From assembly GCF_000315625.1 (NCBI RefSeq), contig NW_005434632.1:33901-97900 (forward strand): a stretch of 64,000 nucleotides of DNA, in the 5' to 3' direction. Below the pieces are notes generated by a model. It searched no databases. It had not been told where the DNA came from and worked only from the letters and a program-made list of their open reading frames with translations. Both the position numbers and the translations under genes were made by a program. Shown here one piece after another: positions 33,001 through 44,505 of this stretch. The first letter of the stretch is position 1; each line of letters begins with the position of its first letter. This DNA comes from Guillardia theta CCMP2712 (Eukaryota; Cryptophyceae; Pyrenomonadales; Geminigeraceae).

Positions 33001-34926
33001 CCTGACTAAAGGAAGAGGCTTCATGGCCGACAAGGGAGGAGGAGGTCTGGTTGGAGAAGCTGGCAGGGAAGCGATCCATGAGTAGAGAGGAAGGCATCTG
33101 CACCAGCAAGGTCATCTAGAGCCTCCCACCTTGCTCCTTGCTCGGCCACCTTCTCAACGATGGGGAGGACAGGGGAGTGATACTCGGTGAAGATGAGGAA
33201 GCATTGATCGCAGACGGCCATGCGGGAGTAGAGGAAGAGAGGGTCCTGCAGAAGCATCAGACGCTGCTGGGCCGCTGCTAGGGGCTTTCACCTTCTTGAG
33301 GATGGCGTAGTTGGAAGGGGTCAAGTTAGGATGCAGCTTCTTGAAGACTAGGGGAACAGGTTCCATCCCTTCCTCCGTCGGCGATGTCACCCTGCACTGT
33401 CTGCTCAGCGAGCGGGAATCCTGATCCCCCCACCATCACCTCTCCTCGGGGCTAGACGATTCTTGCTCAGCCGCTGGGACAAAATGGTCGTTGAGGTCAA
33501 ACTTGACCTCCTCGTCCATCCACGGCAATCTCTCTGTCGGGACTGTGAGAACGAGGAGGAGGGAGGAGAGAGAGGAGGATGAGGACAGGGTGAGGGCGAG
33601 CTACAGCCCATGATGACGCAAGTGGCCAAGAGATTTGACCTGCTTCCGAGGGAGCGTCTCCTTTCCTCTGCTCGTAGAACTCGATGACCATCTTGTACGT
33701 GACTTCACATCTCCTGCTCTTGTCAACAACCTGGCGGAAAGTCATCTGCCGTCTCCTCCTCCTCCTCCTCCTCCTCCTCCTCCTCCTCACTTCTTCCACC
33801 CCCCCCCGCACGCATAAATCAAGAACTTGAACTTGTCCTCACCTTAGCGCAACGGTCGCCGTTGACGAGCAGACAGGGTCCGCAGACAAACTCTCGTTTC
33901 TTCCCATGGCCGCTGCCTCGTGACGGGACGTCTCCTCGCGGCCCAAGAAACCTCTTGATGTACTCGGGAACGGAAAGGTCCTGTAGGAAGATAACAGTGA
34001 GCAGGTTGTTGAGAAGGATAAGGGGGAGGAAGAGGACAAGGAGATTGGGGATGAGGAGAAGGAGCGATAGGTCACCGAGTGGATATCGAGCGGTGTCCTA
34101 TCTCGCAGAGTGTACGCCAGCAGGTCGTCTGGTGACAATCGCATGCTGCTACACCACAGAAACCAAACGCGGTTGTTCTCATCCACCTGAAGAAGAAGGT
34201 ATAGGGTAAGGACGAGAGGAAGGGGAGAGACGAGGCAACCTTGAAGTGCAGGACCATCCTGGAGATGTGCGAGGCTTGCCCTTGCGCGTTGAGGTGAGAG
34301 GAGCAGTGAGTTACGATGCTCTCGCAGATCCGTTGGATCTGAGATCCGAGCATGGTGTCGGTAACAGTCAAAGTATTTGAATAGTGCTCGTCGCCCTCGA
34401 ACGTTACAACCCGGTTGTGCAAATTGTGCTTCCTGTCAGACAGCTCGATCTTGTTGGTTCTCCTCTCGACATGGAACACATTCGGAGACCAGATGGCTCG
34501 ATACAGAGCGTTGCTTCCTCCCTTACTGTCCACAAACCGCTGAAGTATGCCATTGTTCTCTTTGTCGTAGTTGTAGAGAAACTCCCTCAGACCGTCATAG
34601 TCGAAGTGCTCGATGGTTGTCTTGCATCCAGTCACGCTGTTGACGCTGCAGATGTAGTATGCAACGATCTCACAGCTCGAGTGTCCGGGCTTGCTGCTCA
34701 GAGCTTCTTCTACCTTGATGTTGCCCAGGTTGCTTTTGTTCTTCATCTTGATGCCGGCAGCTGGATCCCTGGAGGTGAAATACCAGTAGGCTGGCTGCCT
34801 GTACTTGTACACAATGGTGTCTGGAATGTTGACAAGAGGACACGACTTCTTGGCATGGTTCTTGCTCCAGAGGTAGTGGAACAGTCCGGTGACGCACCCG
34901 TCTCCTCCTAACTCAAACCCCTCCAT
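29442..34926 (-). CDS. Large unknown protein with an acidic Glu-rich C-terminal tail
   Basis: Exons start at ATG 34926 (MEGFELGGDGCVTG). The first exon, 34241-34926, contains VNIPDTIVYKYRQPAYWYF, EIVAYYICSVNSVTG, HYSNTLTVTDTMLGSQIQRI and SRMVLHFK, then DENNRVWFLWCSSMRL (about 34150). Later exons hold KREFVCGPCLLVNGDRCAK (about 33845), CEVTYKMVIEFYEQRK (about 33680) and DPLFLYSRMAVCDQCFLIFTEY (about 33190), two CxxC-type pairs that may bind metal. Then come a basic/proline-rich region (about 32520-33050), a Lys/Glu-rich coiled segment (31700-32290) and a final exon of about 2.2 kb (29442 to about 31620), dominated by EE, EEE and QEQ with three tandem ADGARKAQEEE units (29720-29870). The total is about 1,500-1,700 residues. 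Family not recognised. The N-terminal half looks like a folded conserved domain, the tail like a disordered acidic linker. Confidence 0.65.
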
Positions 34927-36036
34927 CTCTCTTTCCCTACCTCGCTCAGAACTTGTCAAACTCAGGTGAGCACTGGCTTGTCTGGATGCTAACGACTATC
35001 TTCTCCTACTGAGCTCTTCCTCCTTCTTCATCCTCCCACCGTCACCGCTCCCGCTCCCAACCGCATGAAAGCTTTCCGTTAGTTTCTTCCGTTATCGCAA
35101 AATGTAACGGCCAACGAGGGCTGAGTGGCCGCCGGGTGCCAACCTCCGACTCGGTGATCGGACCCGGCCCGGGCCGCCATAGTCACTCCCCGGGCCGCCC
35201 GGCCTCAGCGGGGGAACTGTATAATCAACCGGCCTTATTACCACTGAGGCCCAAGCGGCAGGGTGAGCCCACCGGGGGCCGGCCCCGTAACGCCGCCGCC
35301 GCCACTCCGCCGGCCGCGGGCGGAGTGACTCAGTGACTCGGGCGCCGCGGGCCGAGCCCGCCGGTGACTGCGGCCGCGGGGGCGGGCTACCGTTCAAAGC
35401 TGCAGTGCCGGGGGCCCCCGGGCCCCGCCTCACGGCCGTACAGACGCACTGCGGCCGCCCCGACCCCCCCCGGGCCCGGCCCGCCGTCAGCCTCGGCACA
35501 GTGACACACGCGGGGCCGGCCGCCCGGCCGGGCGCCGGGCGGCAGGCCGGGGCCTGATCGGACTCCGACTCGGGGCTCGGACCGCCGGGCCGAAGCGGGC
35601 CTCCGGCGGCGCGCCCGCGCGTGACTTTACTCAACTTAAAGTTAAGTTAAAAATCAGTACGAGGACACTGTGACACTAGTGAGCAGCTACGAGTCGCGGT
35701 AGTGACCAATGCAGTTTACCGTCACTTTGGGGGTAGTGGGGTACTGAAACATGGTGAACCAGGGGTACTATAAGGGATGACGAATGCCGAAAGATAGAAG
35801 AAGACACTGCGGCAGTGCGAGCAAGAGGAGCGAGAGGAAGGGAAACAAGAGACGCTAGCAGCAACCTGACCCCACAACACCCTCACTCTCTCCTCCTCAT
35901 CCACCATACACGTTTTCTTGTCTTGTCGTGTCCTAGCCTACCTCGCTCGTTCTCAGTTCATCGATGCTCACCGGTGTTATAGACTTCAGTCAAGCATCTT
36001 TGTGGCTGCAACATGTTGGCTCTGAGCTGACTCAAC
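34927..36036. promoter_or_regulatory. Divergent intergenic region with a GC-rich island
   Basis: The shared 5' region of the acidic-tail gene (minus) and the TPR-like gene (plus). It contains the island at 35110-35625 described separately. The rest is unremarkable; no defined promoter element is recognised. Confidence 0.45.
35110..35625. other. GC-rich island of about 500 bp
   Basis: Abrupt shift to very high GC, with many GGCCC/CCGGG/CGGCC words, CpG not depleted, and phrases such as GACTCGG recurring (35155, 35335, 35560 region). It is bordered on the right by AT-rich ACTTAAAGTTAAGT (a small palindrome at about 35634-35648). Open frames inside it are compositional artefacts. Related composition is seen in the centre of the inner palindrome (16466-16775). 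Confidence 0.7.
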
Positions 36037-37938
36037 ATGGTCAGGATGGGGTGCAAGTGGTCGTCCAACTCAGAATTCCACGAGTATCCGGAGGACTTGG
36101 AGATAGATCCGATAGAGGAGCACTTGCATCTCAAGACCTGGAAGGACCCGGCCAACAGACTTCGAATCCACAAGTCCGAGCATGCGCAAGCTGCGAGCAG
36201 CACGTTGGACAAGGTGAGATCTTGAATTGAAGTTCCGATCGTTGACAAGCTGCTCATCACAGAGTCGCTTCTTGGAAACGTTCTTGAACGATGACACAAG
36301 TCATAAGCCTCCCCCAGCAACCCGCGACGAGCAAGCGCACAACGAGCACAAGAATGTTCCAAGAGAAGACGCCAACCCTGACGGGCCCATCTCGACTCAG
36401 ACCGTGAAGCCCGACGACGCTGACAAGATATACCTGAATCAGGTGTTGAGGACCAGAAGTCACCGTCGACCTTACATCGTCATATGCAGGATTCCCGTCG
36501 AAAGGCATACTTGCGGTCGCTGGACCCGGAGTGATGCATGCATGCGCAGAGATGAGCGATGGTGACGTGCTGGGCAGGTGCTGGCTAGAGTTGGTGAAGC
36601 AAGGATACTTCCAGAAAGCAGAAGACCTGATCAGCGAGGCATCGGAATTGGTCCCGGGGCTCCTGCTGTGGTCTTGGCTCGTTGACGCCTTGCCAGGAGC
36701 TGAAGGAGAACGACGAGTCGTTGAGATATGGGAGATTTGTTCACTCCCTGGGGGCGATCTACGACTACAGGAGCAATATCGACGTGACTGGCCAACAGCA
36801 GTACCTCTCACTCAAGTCTGCCAAGGTACATCTTGCGATGAGAGACGCCATGTTGAGAGCGTTTCTAGTATGCTCAACGCGCTTCCATGGTGTTTCGCCA
36901 GCTGCTCGCCAGCGTCACATCTGAGTCCATGCGGTTCCGTAGCCTTGACGTCCGACTCGATGTCTGACGGGGACGTGAGGCAGAGCGCGGCTAGAAGACT
37001 ATCTCGCCTCGTCGCTGCTCATGCAAGGCAAGAGCCTGTGCAACACGTCCTTGGACGGAGACATTGAGGTGAGACATGCTGCACTCGAGCTCTCGCTCAC
37101 CCCCATGCAGGACTTGACCTGCGCAGACGCCTTCACGATGGTGTTGCGGCTGCTGATCCAGCGCATTGAGAGGTTGACATAAGCTGCAGGCTGAGCAGTC
37201 GATAAAAGAAGCCAAGGACCTTAGGAAGAAGCTCCAGCACAAGCAGCTGCCTGAGGCGATCATGGCCGGTAGACGAGGCTGCATCTCAGTCTTGCCTTTG
37301 ACTTGTCCTTACAGTCGGCTATGTGCACTACTGCAGAGCTGGATGTATACTAAGCGGCAAGTCTAAGCATGACAGGACGGTAGGACGATTCAAACTATAT
37401 GTACTTGTTCTCAGTGATAGGATGGTTCAAACTACATGTACGTGTGCTCAGTGACCTTTGATGGCAGGTCGCTCAATTAGAAGCGGAATACTTGAATGCG
37501 CTGGAGAGCTATCAAGAGTCGCTGGATCATTATCTAATGGGGTAGGATACGCCTGCTCGTGATGCGAGGCTGACATGCGAGGGTCTAGAGCAGGTGAGGA
37601 GCACACAGATTCAATCAGAATGCGATGCAACATCGCGCTAGTCTACAACGTTATGAGCCGAATCCCTTGCGAGAAGAGGTGAGGCGATCTGAAATCGACA
37701 TGGTTGTTGATCGTATACAACAGCCTTGAATACCTTGAAGAAGCAGAGAAGCAATATTGCAAGGTGCTCGCACTTCAGGTATCTCGCTGATAGTCATGTC
37801 GGGTGAAGCCTTGTGATCTCGCTTGCTGTGCAGGAATCTTTGTTCGGAAGAAGACACCAGCGAACTCAAAGGATCCAACAAGATCTCAAGGGCGTGCGAG
37901 AGAGATTGAGCAAACTGTACCTTCTCCTCGCTCTGTGA
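36037..37938 (+). CDS. TPR-like / helical protein with many short exons
   Basis: Starts MVRMGCKWSSNSEFHEYPED (36037). Exon blocks in order: KIYLNQ (about 36440); SRRKAYLRSLDPE joining CWLELVKQGYFQKAEDLI (about 36490-36640); ELKENDESLRYGRFVHSLGAIYDY (about 36700); YAQRASMVFRQLLASV (about 36870); LEDYLASSLLMQGKSLCN (about 37000); AFTMVLRLLIQRIERL (about 37130); AEQSIKEAKDLRKKLQHKQL; VAQLEAEYLNALESYQESLDHYL (about 37470); CNIALVYNVM (about 37630); YLEEAEKQYCKVLALQ (about 37735); and a last exon ending at TGA 37938. The last blocks match tetratricopeptide helix pairs, so it is probably a protein-interaction scaffold. No specific family is identified. Exon joins are inferred. Confidence 0.5.
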
Positions 37939-38700
37939 TCCGAGCATGATGGCCTGACAGGAGGTCGGAGAGAGATCCCGGTCCTGTGAATCCACATAGC
38001 ACTGAGAGCGGGAGCCATCAAGACTCGGATAGCCTGCTGGAGGAGGTGAAATGCTCCTGCATCTCTCCTCCTCCTATTCCTTCTGAAACCTCTGCGCGAG
38101 CAGTTCCTGCTGGCTCGTCGGTTAGAGCGATCTATAGAGAAGCAGGTGCAAGCACGCTGATGACTGAGACGTGCTCACAACTAGTCAGGCGGCTTGTCCG
38201 TCAGCTCCTGGAAGCCTCTGATCGACTGCTGTACAAACATGTGTTGTGATCGACTGCTGTACAAACATGTGTTGTGATCGACTGCTGTACAAACATGTGT
38301 TGTGATCGACTGCTGTACAAACATTTGTCTTGACTCTACCCGGGAGATCTGAGAGAGTCGTCAACTTAAATGAATGAATTGAAGCATTGCCCTCATCCCC
38401 CAATTACCCCACCCCAGGCTACCACCCTACCAACCCCTTCCTCTAAATCTCATGCTGCAAGTACCCCTCCTCCCCTCCTCACCCTATCTTGACGGCAACC
38501 GCATGCCACAGTGACGCGAGGAGGGCGACGTCCCCTCCTCCCCAATCATCTTCGAGGAGCATTTCCCATGCTCCGACGCTTTCGGAGATCACAACTTGCT
38601 TCCCTGCTCTCTGCTCGTCAAGACATACTCCCCTCATGAACCTCCACCTCGAAGAGCTTTCCACTTGGCCAATATGTGAAGAGAACAAAGAGCTGACTGC
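37939..38700. other. Intergenic region with a 28-bp tandem repeat
   Basis: Contains the four-copy 28-bp repeat (38219-38327), a CCCC-rich stretch (38395-38480), and the probable 5' flank of the surface-protein gene. A plus frame at 37986-38249 is not supported as a gene. Confidence 0.5.
38219..38327. repeat. 28-bp tandem repeat, 4 copies
   Basis: Four near-perfect units containing GATCGACTGCTGTACAAACA; only the last copy differs (CATTTGTCT). No coding frame. Confidence 0.95.
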
Positions 38701-41700
38701 ATGAAAACAACATTCGATATGACTGCTCTTTCACAATGGTTGCATTATCACGTTCTTCTCGTACAATTGTTGTTTGCATGCGTGGAGTGCATAAACTTTA
38801 CACTTCAATCCGGGCACGGCAGCATCGTGTATTCTGGACTGTATCAGATCAAACCGTTGAATTTGAGTTTGGTCCCGCGAGGAGCTTACACTTCTTCTGC
38901 TTCACTGGATGCATGCTTAAAAGATAAGACTGGATGTCTTCAGCTAAAGATTGCGAGCGAGAAGTCATCTACAATTTTTGTAGTTCCAACCGTCTATAGC
39001 GCTGTTGCCGCAACAAGCACAGCATGTCTGAGCACGGCAGATTCAATCACATTGTTCGACAAGTACAATATCACACCTTGCGACGTTGATTGCCGAACGC
39101 AGCCAGCATTCATCCTCGCAATGATGCAGAAGTTTGCTGGAATCGCCGAGTACAACAATGTCTTTACCAGCAATGCGTTTCCATCGGCATACTGCACCTT
39201 GCTGCCATCTTACACGTCTGTCTGGACGCCGATCGACACGGCCACTTCCATGATCGCCTCTCTCTCGTTTGTGGAGATGGATTTGCAGTGCAGCAAGAAT
39301 CTCAACCGCGTCAACGTTGGCTGCGACGTGCTCACATTTCAGGTCTACACTCAGGAGTTTGCGAGCCCAATTCCGTTTGCTCTGACGAGCTATGTGTCGA
39401 TCACTGACCCCAACTTGCCTCCTGTCTTGAGCGGCAACATCGGACTCCAAGATCTCCCGATAGGATACGAGGCCGCTCTCAGTCCCCTCTCCATGCAGGA
39501 CCCTGAGGCGGACTTCGTGACTCTCACCGTCCTGACCTCTGGCCTCGCTAGGATCTCCGACGTCTATGACCCGCCTCCAGCTGACCCCCTGCTCTACTCC
39601 ATTCCTAAGTTTGTTCCTCAGTTCCTGGTCGGAGCCTTCAACCAGTCTCTCCCTCACATCGTCTTGAACGTCACGCAAGCGCAGGCCAACCGAGCTCTTG
39701 CCGCCATGCACTTCCAGTCCCACCAGCTCGGTACGGAGTACCTGTATGTCGCTATCAACGATCAAGGACGCTCAGGCTTCCCGCTCATCGATCCGACTCT
39801 CACGAGCGCTCTCAACTTCTTGCTGGTCGTGAAGCCTCTGCTTGTCCCTCCAGTCGTTGAGATCCGCAACACCGACGAGTCCTGGAGGTTCCCCTGGAGG
39901 CCTGGAGTCAGCTACCTCAAGAACGGAGCTGCCAGCACCATCGGCGATGACTTCTTCCCCTGCGGAGGGGACACGGTGGCTGGCGACGTCAGGTTCTCCA
40001 ACAATGGCACAGGAGGCACCTCCTCGCAGATCGGATGGTACGGGCAGCTTCCTGCCGGCGATGGCAGCTCAGCGCAGCTCAAGCGCGACTGCCAGCGACA
40101 TCCTGACACGTTCTGGTCGCCGGCTGGGAAAGCCATGTACCTGACGCTGGACGAGGGGGGGAAGGGGCGAGTGTTTCTGCAGCTCAACGCCAGCTCCTCC
40201 CCCTGCAACGAAACCAACCTCTGGAAAGTGACTATCGCCATCCAGAACGCGAACTACTCCCGAACAAACATCCCCGAAGCCAATGTTACAGGATATCACA
40301 TGGACTGGTTTGAATGCCGTGCAGGAAGATGGTTCTGTGACGTTCGGAACCCTTACATGACGCTCAACAACGAGACCGGGTCTGTCGGACGGTTGACGTT
40401 CCATTATGATCAGCAGCACCGACACCTGGGGACGGGAGTGAAGGACTACAGAATGACCTTCACTGGGACCCATCAAGACGTCTTGGACTCCATCAATAAC
40501 ATCACCGTCGTCTTCCCTTGGCTGGATGAAACCTACGATGGTTCTGATAGAGTTCCTGCCGTCAGCTTCCAGTGCCCGTCTTCCATCTGTGGTATGATGC
40601 AGTTAGCAGAGATGTAGGAGTGGAAGGTGGACGTTGAGATGGGGATCGAGAAGGAGGTGGAGGTGAAGATTGAGATTATCCCAGTAGAGGTGGTTGTCGT
40701 AACGGTGGTGGTAACGCTGCGATCAGGTTCTTCTGCTGGATCTGGTTACACACAGAAATCTCCGTGGCCGTTTCAGTCTTGGCCGAGGTAGGAGGAAGGC
40801 GATGGGGGCGGAGGAGGGACTGAAGAGCTCACAGGACGGGAAGGACCTTGTATGGCAGTAACATCCTTCGGGTGCGCATCGAGGATGTCCCTGCCCTGCA
40901 CGACTACATCCAGGAGACCAACGTCATGTGGCTCCCCCAGGGCTTGTATCGCCTCGAGAGGGTGGACACCCTAGCAGTCGCCCAGCAGATCTGCGATGCG
41001 GACCTGACGTGCGCGGGCTTCCAGTACTTGATTCCTGACGTCATTGCGGGAGTCATCGAGCAGCGTCAGATCCCTTCCGTGGGCCTCGGGCAGTACTCCG
41101 GCCTTCCATGGGCTGAGCCCTACGAGCCCTTTCAGCCGGCCCTGGGCTTCTCCGATAGACCTCCCGCCAACTGGGGGCTCGGAAACTCGAACTGGGACGG
41201 GCTCGACGTGCTCAAGCAGATCGACTGGCTTTCTGCCAGCCCCTCCACGCTCCCCAACGCCTACTTCTACCGGGGTGACTTCCCGCGCGTGCCCATCGAG
41301 CCCTACAGGTACAATGGCTTAGCGTACAGCAAGCGGGTCAAGACCTCGAGGTGCCTGGGGCCCTTCCCGCACACGGAGGTGCTGCTGGACGTGCGAGTCC
41401 TCACCGAGCCTCTCAACCAGCCCCCCCTCCTCACCACCCAGAAGCAGGCCTGGAAGATACAGAAGGCGTACCAGTTCCGACTCGGAGGGCTGTCGCTCTA
41501 CGACTCGGACGCCATGTGGTCCGGGGGTCTGATGGAAGTGACCTTCTCGGCGACCCGGGGCGCCTTCACCAACCTCAACGCCAACCAGCTCAGCTACCTC
41601 AACGGCACCGGAACTCAAGACGCCTTGTTCCAACGTTTCCTCTGCTCTTACCGAGCTTGTCAGAACGCGATTCAGAACATCTACTACCTGGTGAGTTGAC

Positions 41701-43932
41701 CGAGTTGTCGCTTCTTCTGACTTGATCTTCTCAGAGCGCGGACACCTTCGGTTCCGACACCATCACCTTGCGGGTCAACGACCGGGGCAACTCCGGAGAG
41801 CTCGGGGCCTTGACGGCGGCCATCAGCATCTCGTTGACGCTCGTGGCGGGGCCGTACAATGTCCCTCCCTTCATTATCCTCCCGGGCTCGTCGACCTACT
41901 CGGTCTTCCCCGGGAAGAGGGTCTACATCAAGGGGATCAAGGTAGGCGACGTCGACCTCAACAAGCCCAGGTGGGACAAGGTGCAGGCGCAGGGCTACAT
42001 GACGGCGACGTTGAGCATTGGCAAGGGCTTCTTCGACCTCACGAGGGTTCGAAGTTACGGACAGAGGAGCCTCCTCCTCGGTACCCCCGACGGATCTCCA
42101 GATCCAGACTGCCCATGTCCCCAGCAGGGGTCCTGCCCCTGCAACAAGTGCACGCTGACCAACTACTGCAAGATCTCGGGCCTCCTGCCGGACGTTCAGT
42201 GGGCCCTGGAGGAAGTGACGGTCTTCTTCGGTCTAGAGAACGTTGACATCAGCAGCGTCGTGCAGACTTTGCTCACACTGACCGTCAACGACAACTGCAA
42301 CACCGGGTTCTCCGACGACTCGGGGGTGCAGAAACCCTGCCTGACCGCCTCAGCCTCCATCACAATCGAGATTCTTCCTCGCCCGCAGAAGGAGGTCGAC
42401 TACTACACCTCGCCTGTGATCGGAGTGGATCAAACCATGGGCTACATCCAGTCATGGCAAAGTGGGCAGGTCGTCCTGGCAGAGAACGCCTCCTCCGTTG
42501 ACAACACCTACAACGGCCTCCAGCTCACCATAGTCGCCGGCAGTGCAGCTGTAAGCTCTCCCTGCCCCCCCTCCTTGTGCTTGTCTGAAGAGACTGGCAG
42601 GGGCTGTCAGCCACCATCTCCTCCTACGTCGGTTCAACTCGCACCGCTAGCATCGGGATGCTGAGTCAAGTCCCCGACAACACCAGCATGTATTCCATCA
42701 ACTGCGGGACCGAGCAGCTGCCGTGCAAGTGAGGGAGCAGGGTGAGGGTGAGGTGCAGCAGCCGCTGACGACTGGCAGCTCATTGCGTCAAGTGCTGGTA
42801 GAAGCGAGTCAGAACGGGCGGATCTTTGCCTTGCCCGGTACTTACTCGGGAGAGGTGAGAGCGGGGAGCCTGTCACGACAAGTGCTGACGAGCTGCAGCT
42901 CAACTACGGCCTTGACTTCAGTCAGAAGACTCTTTCCCTCACGAGCACCGAGGGCCCCAACAACACCATCATCGACTGTGGCGGGCAAGGGCCTGTCGGC
43001 ATCTTCACTCCGTCCAGCGACATCCTGGTGGCTATCCAAGGCTTCACCATCCAAGGATGCGCCGCTCAGGTACCGCCAGGTCGCGGTTGTGCCGTCTGCG
43101 ATGACGAGGAGCAGGACGGAGGAGCTCTTGTGTTCCGTCGGGTCATCCCAGATCGAGTTGGGTCCGTCAATGCTCAAGGAGCCGTCGGAGGCTGCTCGCT
43201 AGCTCTCCTTCCTTCCAGTCCCACCGGGCAGTGCAAGTACCTCCTCCTCCCGCACTTCCTCGTGGTCTTACCTGCTCTTCAGGATGAGTCCTGTGCTCAC
43301 CGACTGCTGGTTCCGCTCCCACCAGGCCTCTCAGTTCGGCGGATCCTTGTACATGAAGGATGGACGCGCCTTGTTCGTGCGGTGTAACTTCACCGACAAC
43401 ACTGCCAGCTCCGGTGGTGACCTGCGTGTTGCAGGAGACAAGGTTGTGCTGACGCGTGGGCGACAGGAGGAGCTGTGTACTCTAGAGGAGGAGAAGCTCA
43501 CTTTCAGAGCTGCCGCTTCGAGAGGAATACAGCCCAGCTGAACGGGGGAGCAGTGACGCTCAACGGAGGACAACTGAGCTTTCGATCGTGCGTCTTCTCG
43601 GGAAACGTGGCGATCAACAAGTAGTTGAGGAGAGGAGGAGAGAGGCGGAAGAAGAGGGGGGGATAGAAGTGTATCTCTGAGATGCTTGGCAGCGGAGGAG
43701 CGGTCGCGCTGTATAGCGGCAAGTTGGATCTTATCGATACTATCTTCGAAAACAACCGAGCTGGAGGCTTCGACGGTGAGAGGAGGAGGAGGAGGATGAG
43801 GAGGAGGAGGAGGAAGGATGCTGAGGGTTTGTAGGAGCACTACATGACAAGAGTGGGACCACGTTCATTAAGAATGTCACGTACAACAATGACACCAATG
43901 GAGTCAGAGGCCTCGAGCTGTTCAACATCGTA
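38701..43932 (+). CDS. Secreted/surface protein with cadherin-like and beta-helix (Pmp-like) repeats
   Basis: The first exon (38701 to about 40590) begins MKTTFDMTALSQWLHYH followed by a hydrophobic LLVQLLFACVEC, a likely signal peptide. Many N-x-S/T sites and cysteines follow. It contains repeated extracellular-type modules: LPIGYEAALSPLSMQDPEAD, LYVAINDQGRSGFPL, then TFGSDTITLRVNDRGNSGE (about 41750) and STYSVFPGKRVYIKGIKVGD, resembling the VNDxGNSG strands of cadherin-like or CSPG repeats. From about 42900 the pattern changes to a parallel beta-helix: NNTIIDCGGQG, IQGFTIQGCAAQ, CWFRSHQASQFGGSLY, CNFTDNTASSGGD, GGAVTLNGGQLSFRSC and FENNRAGG, like the GGAI/FxxN repeats of chlamydial polymorphic membrane proteins. 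The last block seen is GTTFIKNVTYNNDTNG (about 43850). Probably cell-surface adhesion or matrix protein; the C-terminal anchor may lie in the cysteine-rich exons after 44 kb. Confidence 0.7.
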
Positions 43933-44505
43933 AGATAAAGGATGATGATGATGATGATGATGATGGTGATGATGGTTGATGGTGGCGACAGTGATACCAA
44001 CGATGATACTAATGGATGACGTGGATGCGGATGCGGATGTGGATGTGGATGTTGATGTGGGTGTAGATTCTCGACATTTGACTTTTAACTGTCAATCAGG
44101 TTCCCCGTAACCCACTGCAAGGTGGAAGGTAGCAACACTCCCAGCACTTCTCATTTTCCTCTCGTCTCGTCTCGTCTCGTCTCGTCTCGTCTCGTCTCGT
44201 CTCGTCTCGTCTCGTCTCGTCTCATCTCGTCTCGTCTCATCTCGTCTCATCTCGTCTCATCTCGTCTCGTCTCCTCTCGTCTCGTCTCGTCTCGTCTCCT
44301 CTCCTGTTATTCTTTCTCTCGTATGCCATCATGGAATTTGTAAATCAACCGAAACTTTGGAAACTTCATCCGCACAAACATTGTAAACTTAAGGCAATAA
44401 ATACCCCACCCTAGAATATAGCGCATGTTTACTATAAGAAACAGGGGTACATAAAGTTTAGACTCCATAGAAACTTCCCCCGGATCCAAACTTTGCATGC
44501 CGGGC
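43933..44505. other. Repeat-rich region, intronic or intergenic
   Basis: A GAT array (43938-43985), a GGATGT/GGATGC stretch (44020-44060), a possible tiny exon (VPRNPLQGG, about 44100), then a CTCGT pentamer array. It is unclear whether the surface-protein gene continues through it. Confidence 0.5.
44160..44305. repeat. CTCGT pentanucleotide array
   Basis: About 28 units of CTCGT with scattered CTCAT and CTCCT variants. Confidence 0.95.

Noticed and set aside
35092-35634. 180-codon minus-strand frame
   Set aside because: Open only because stops are rare in very GC-rich DNA; no start context or domain.
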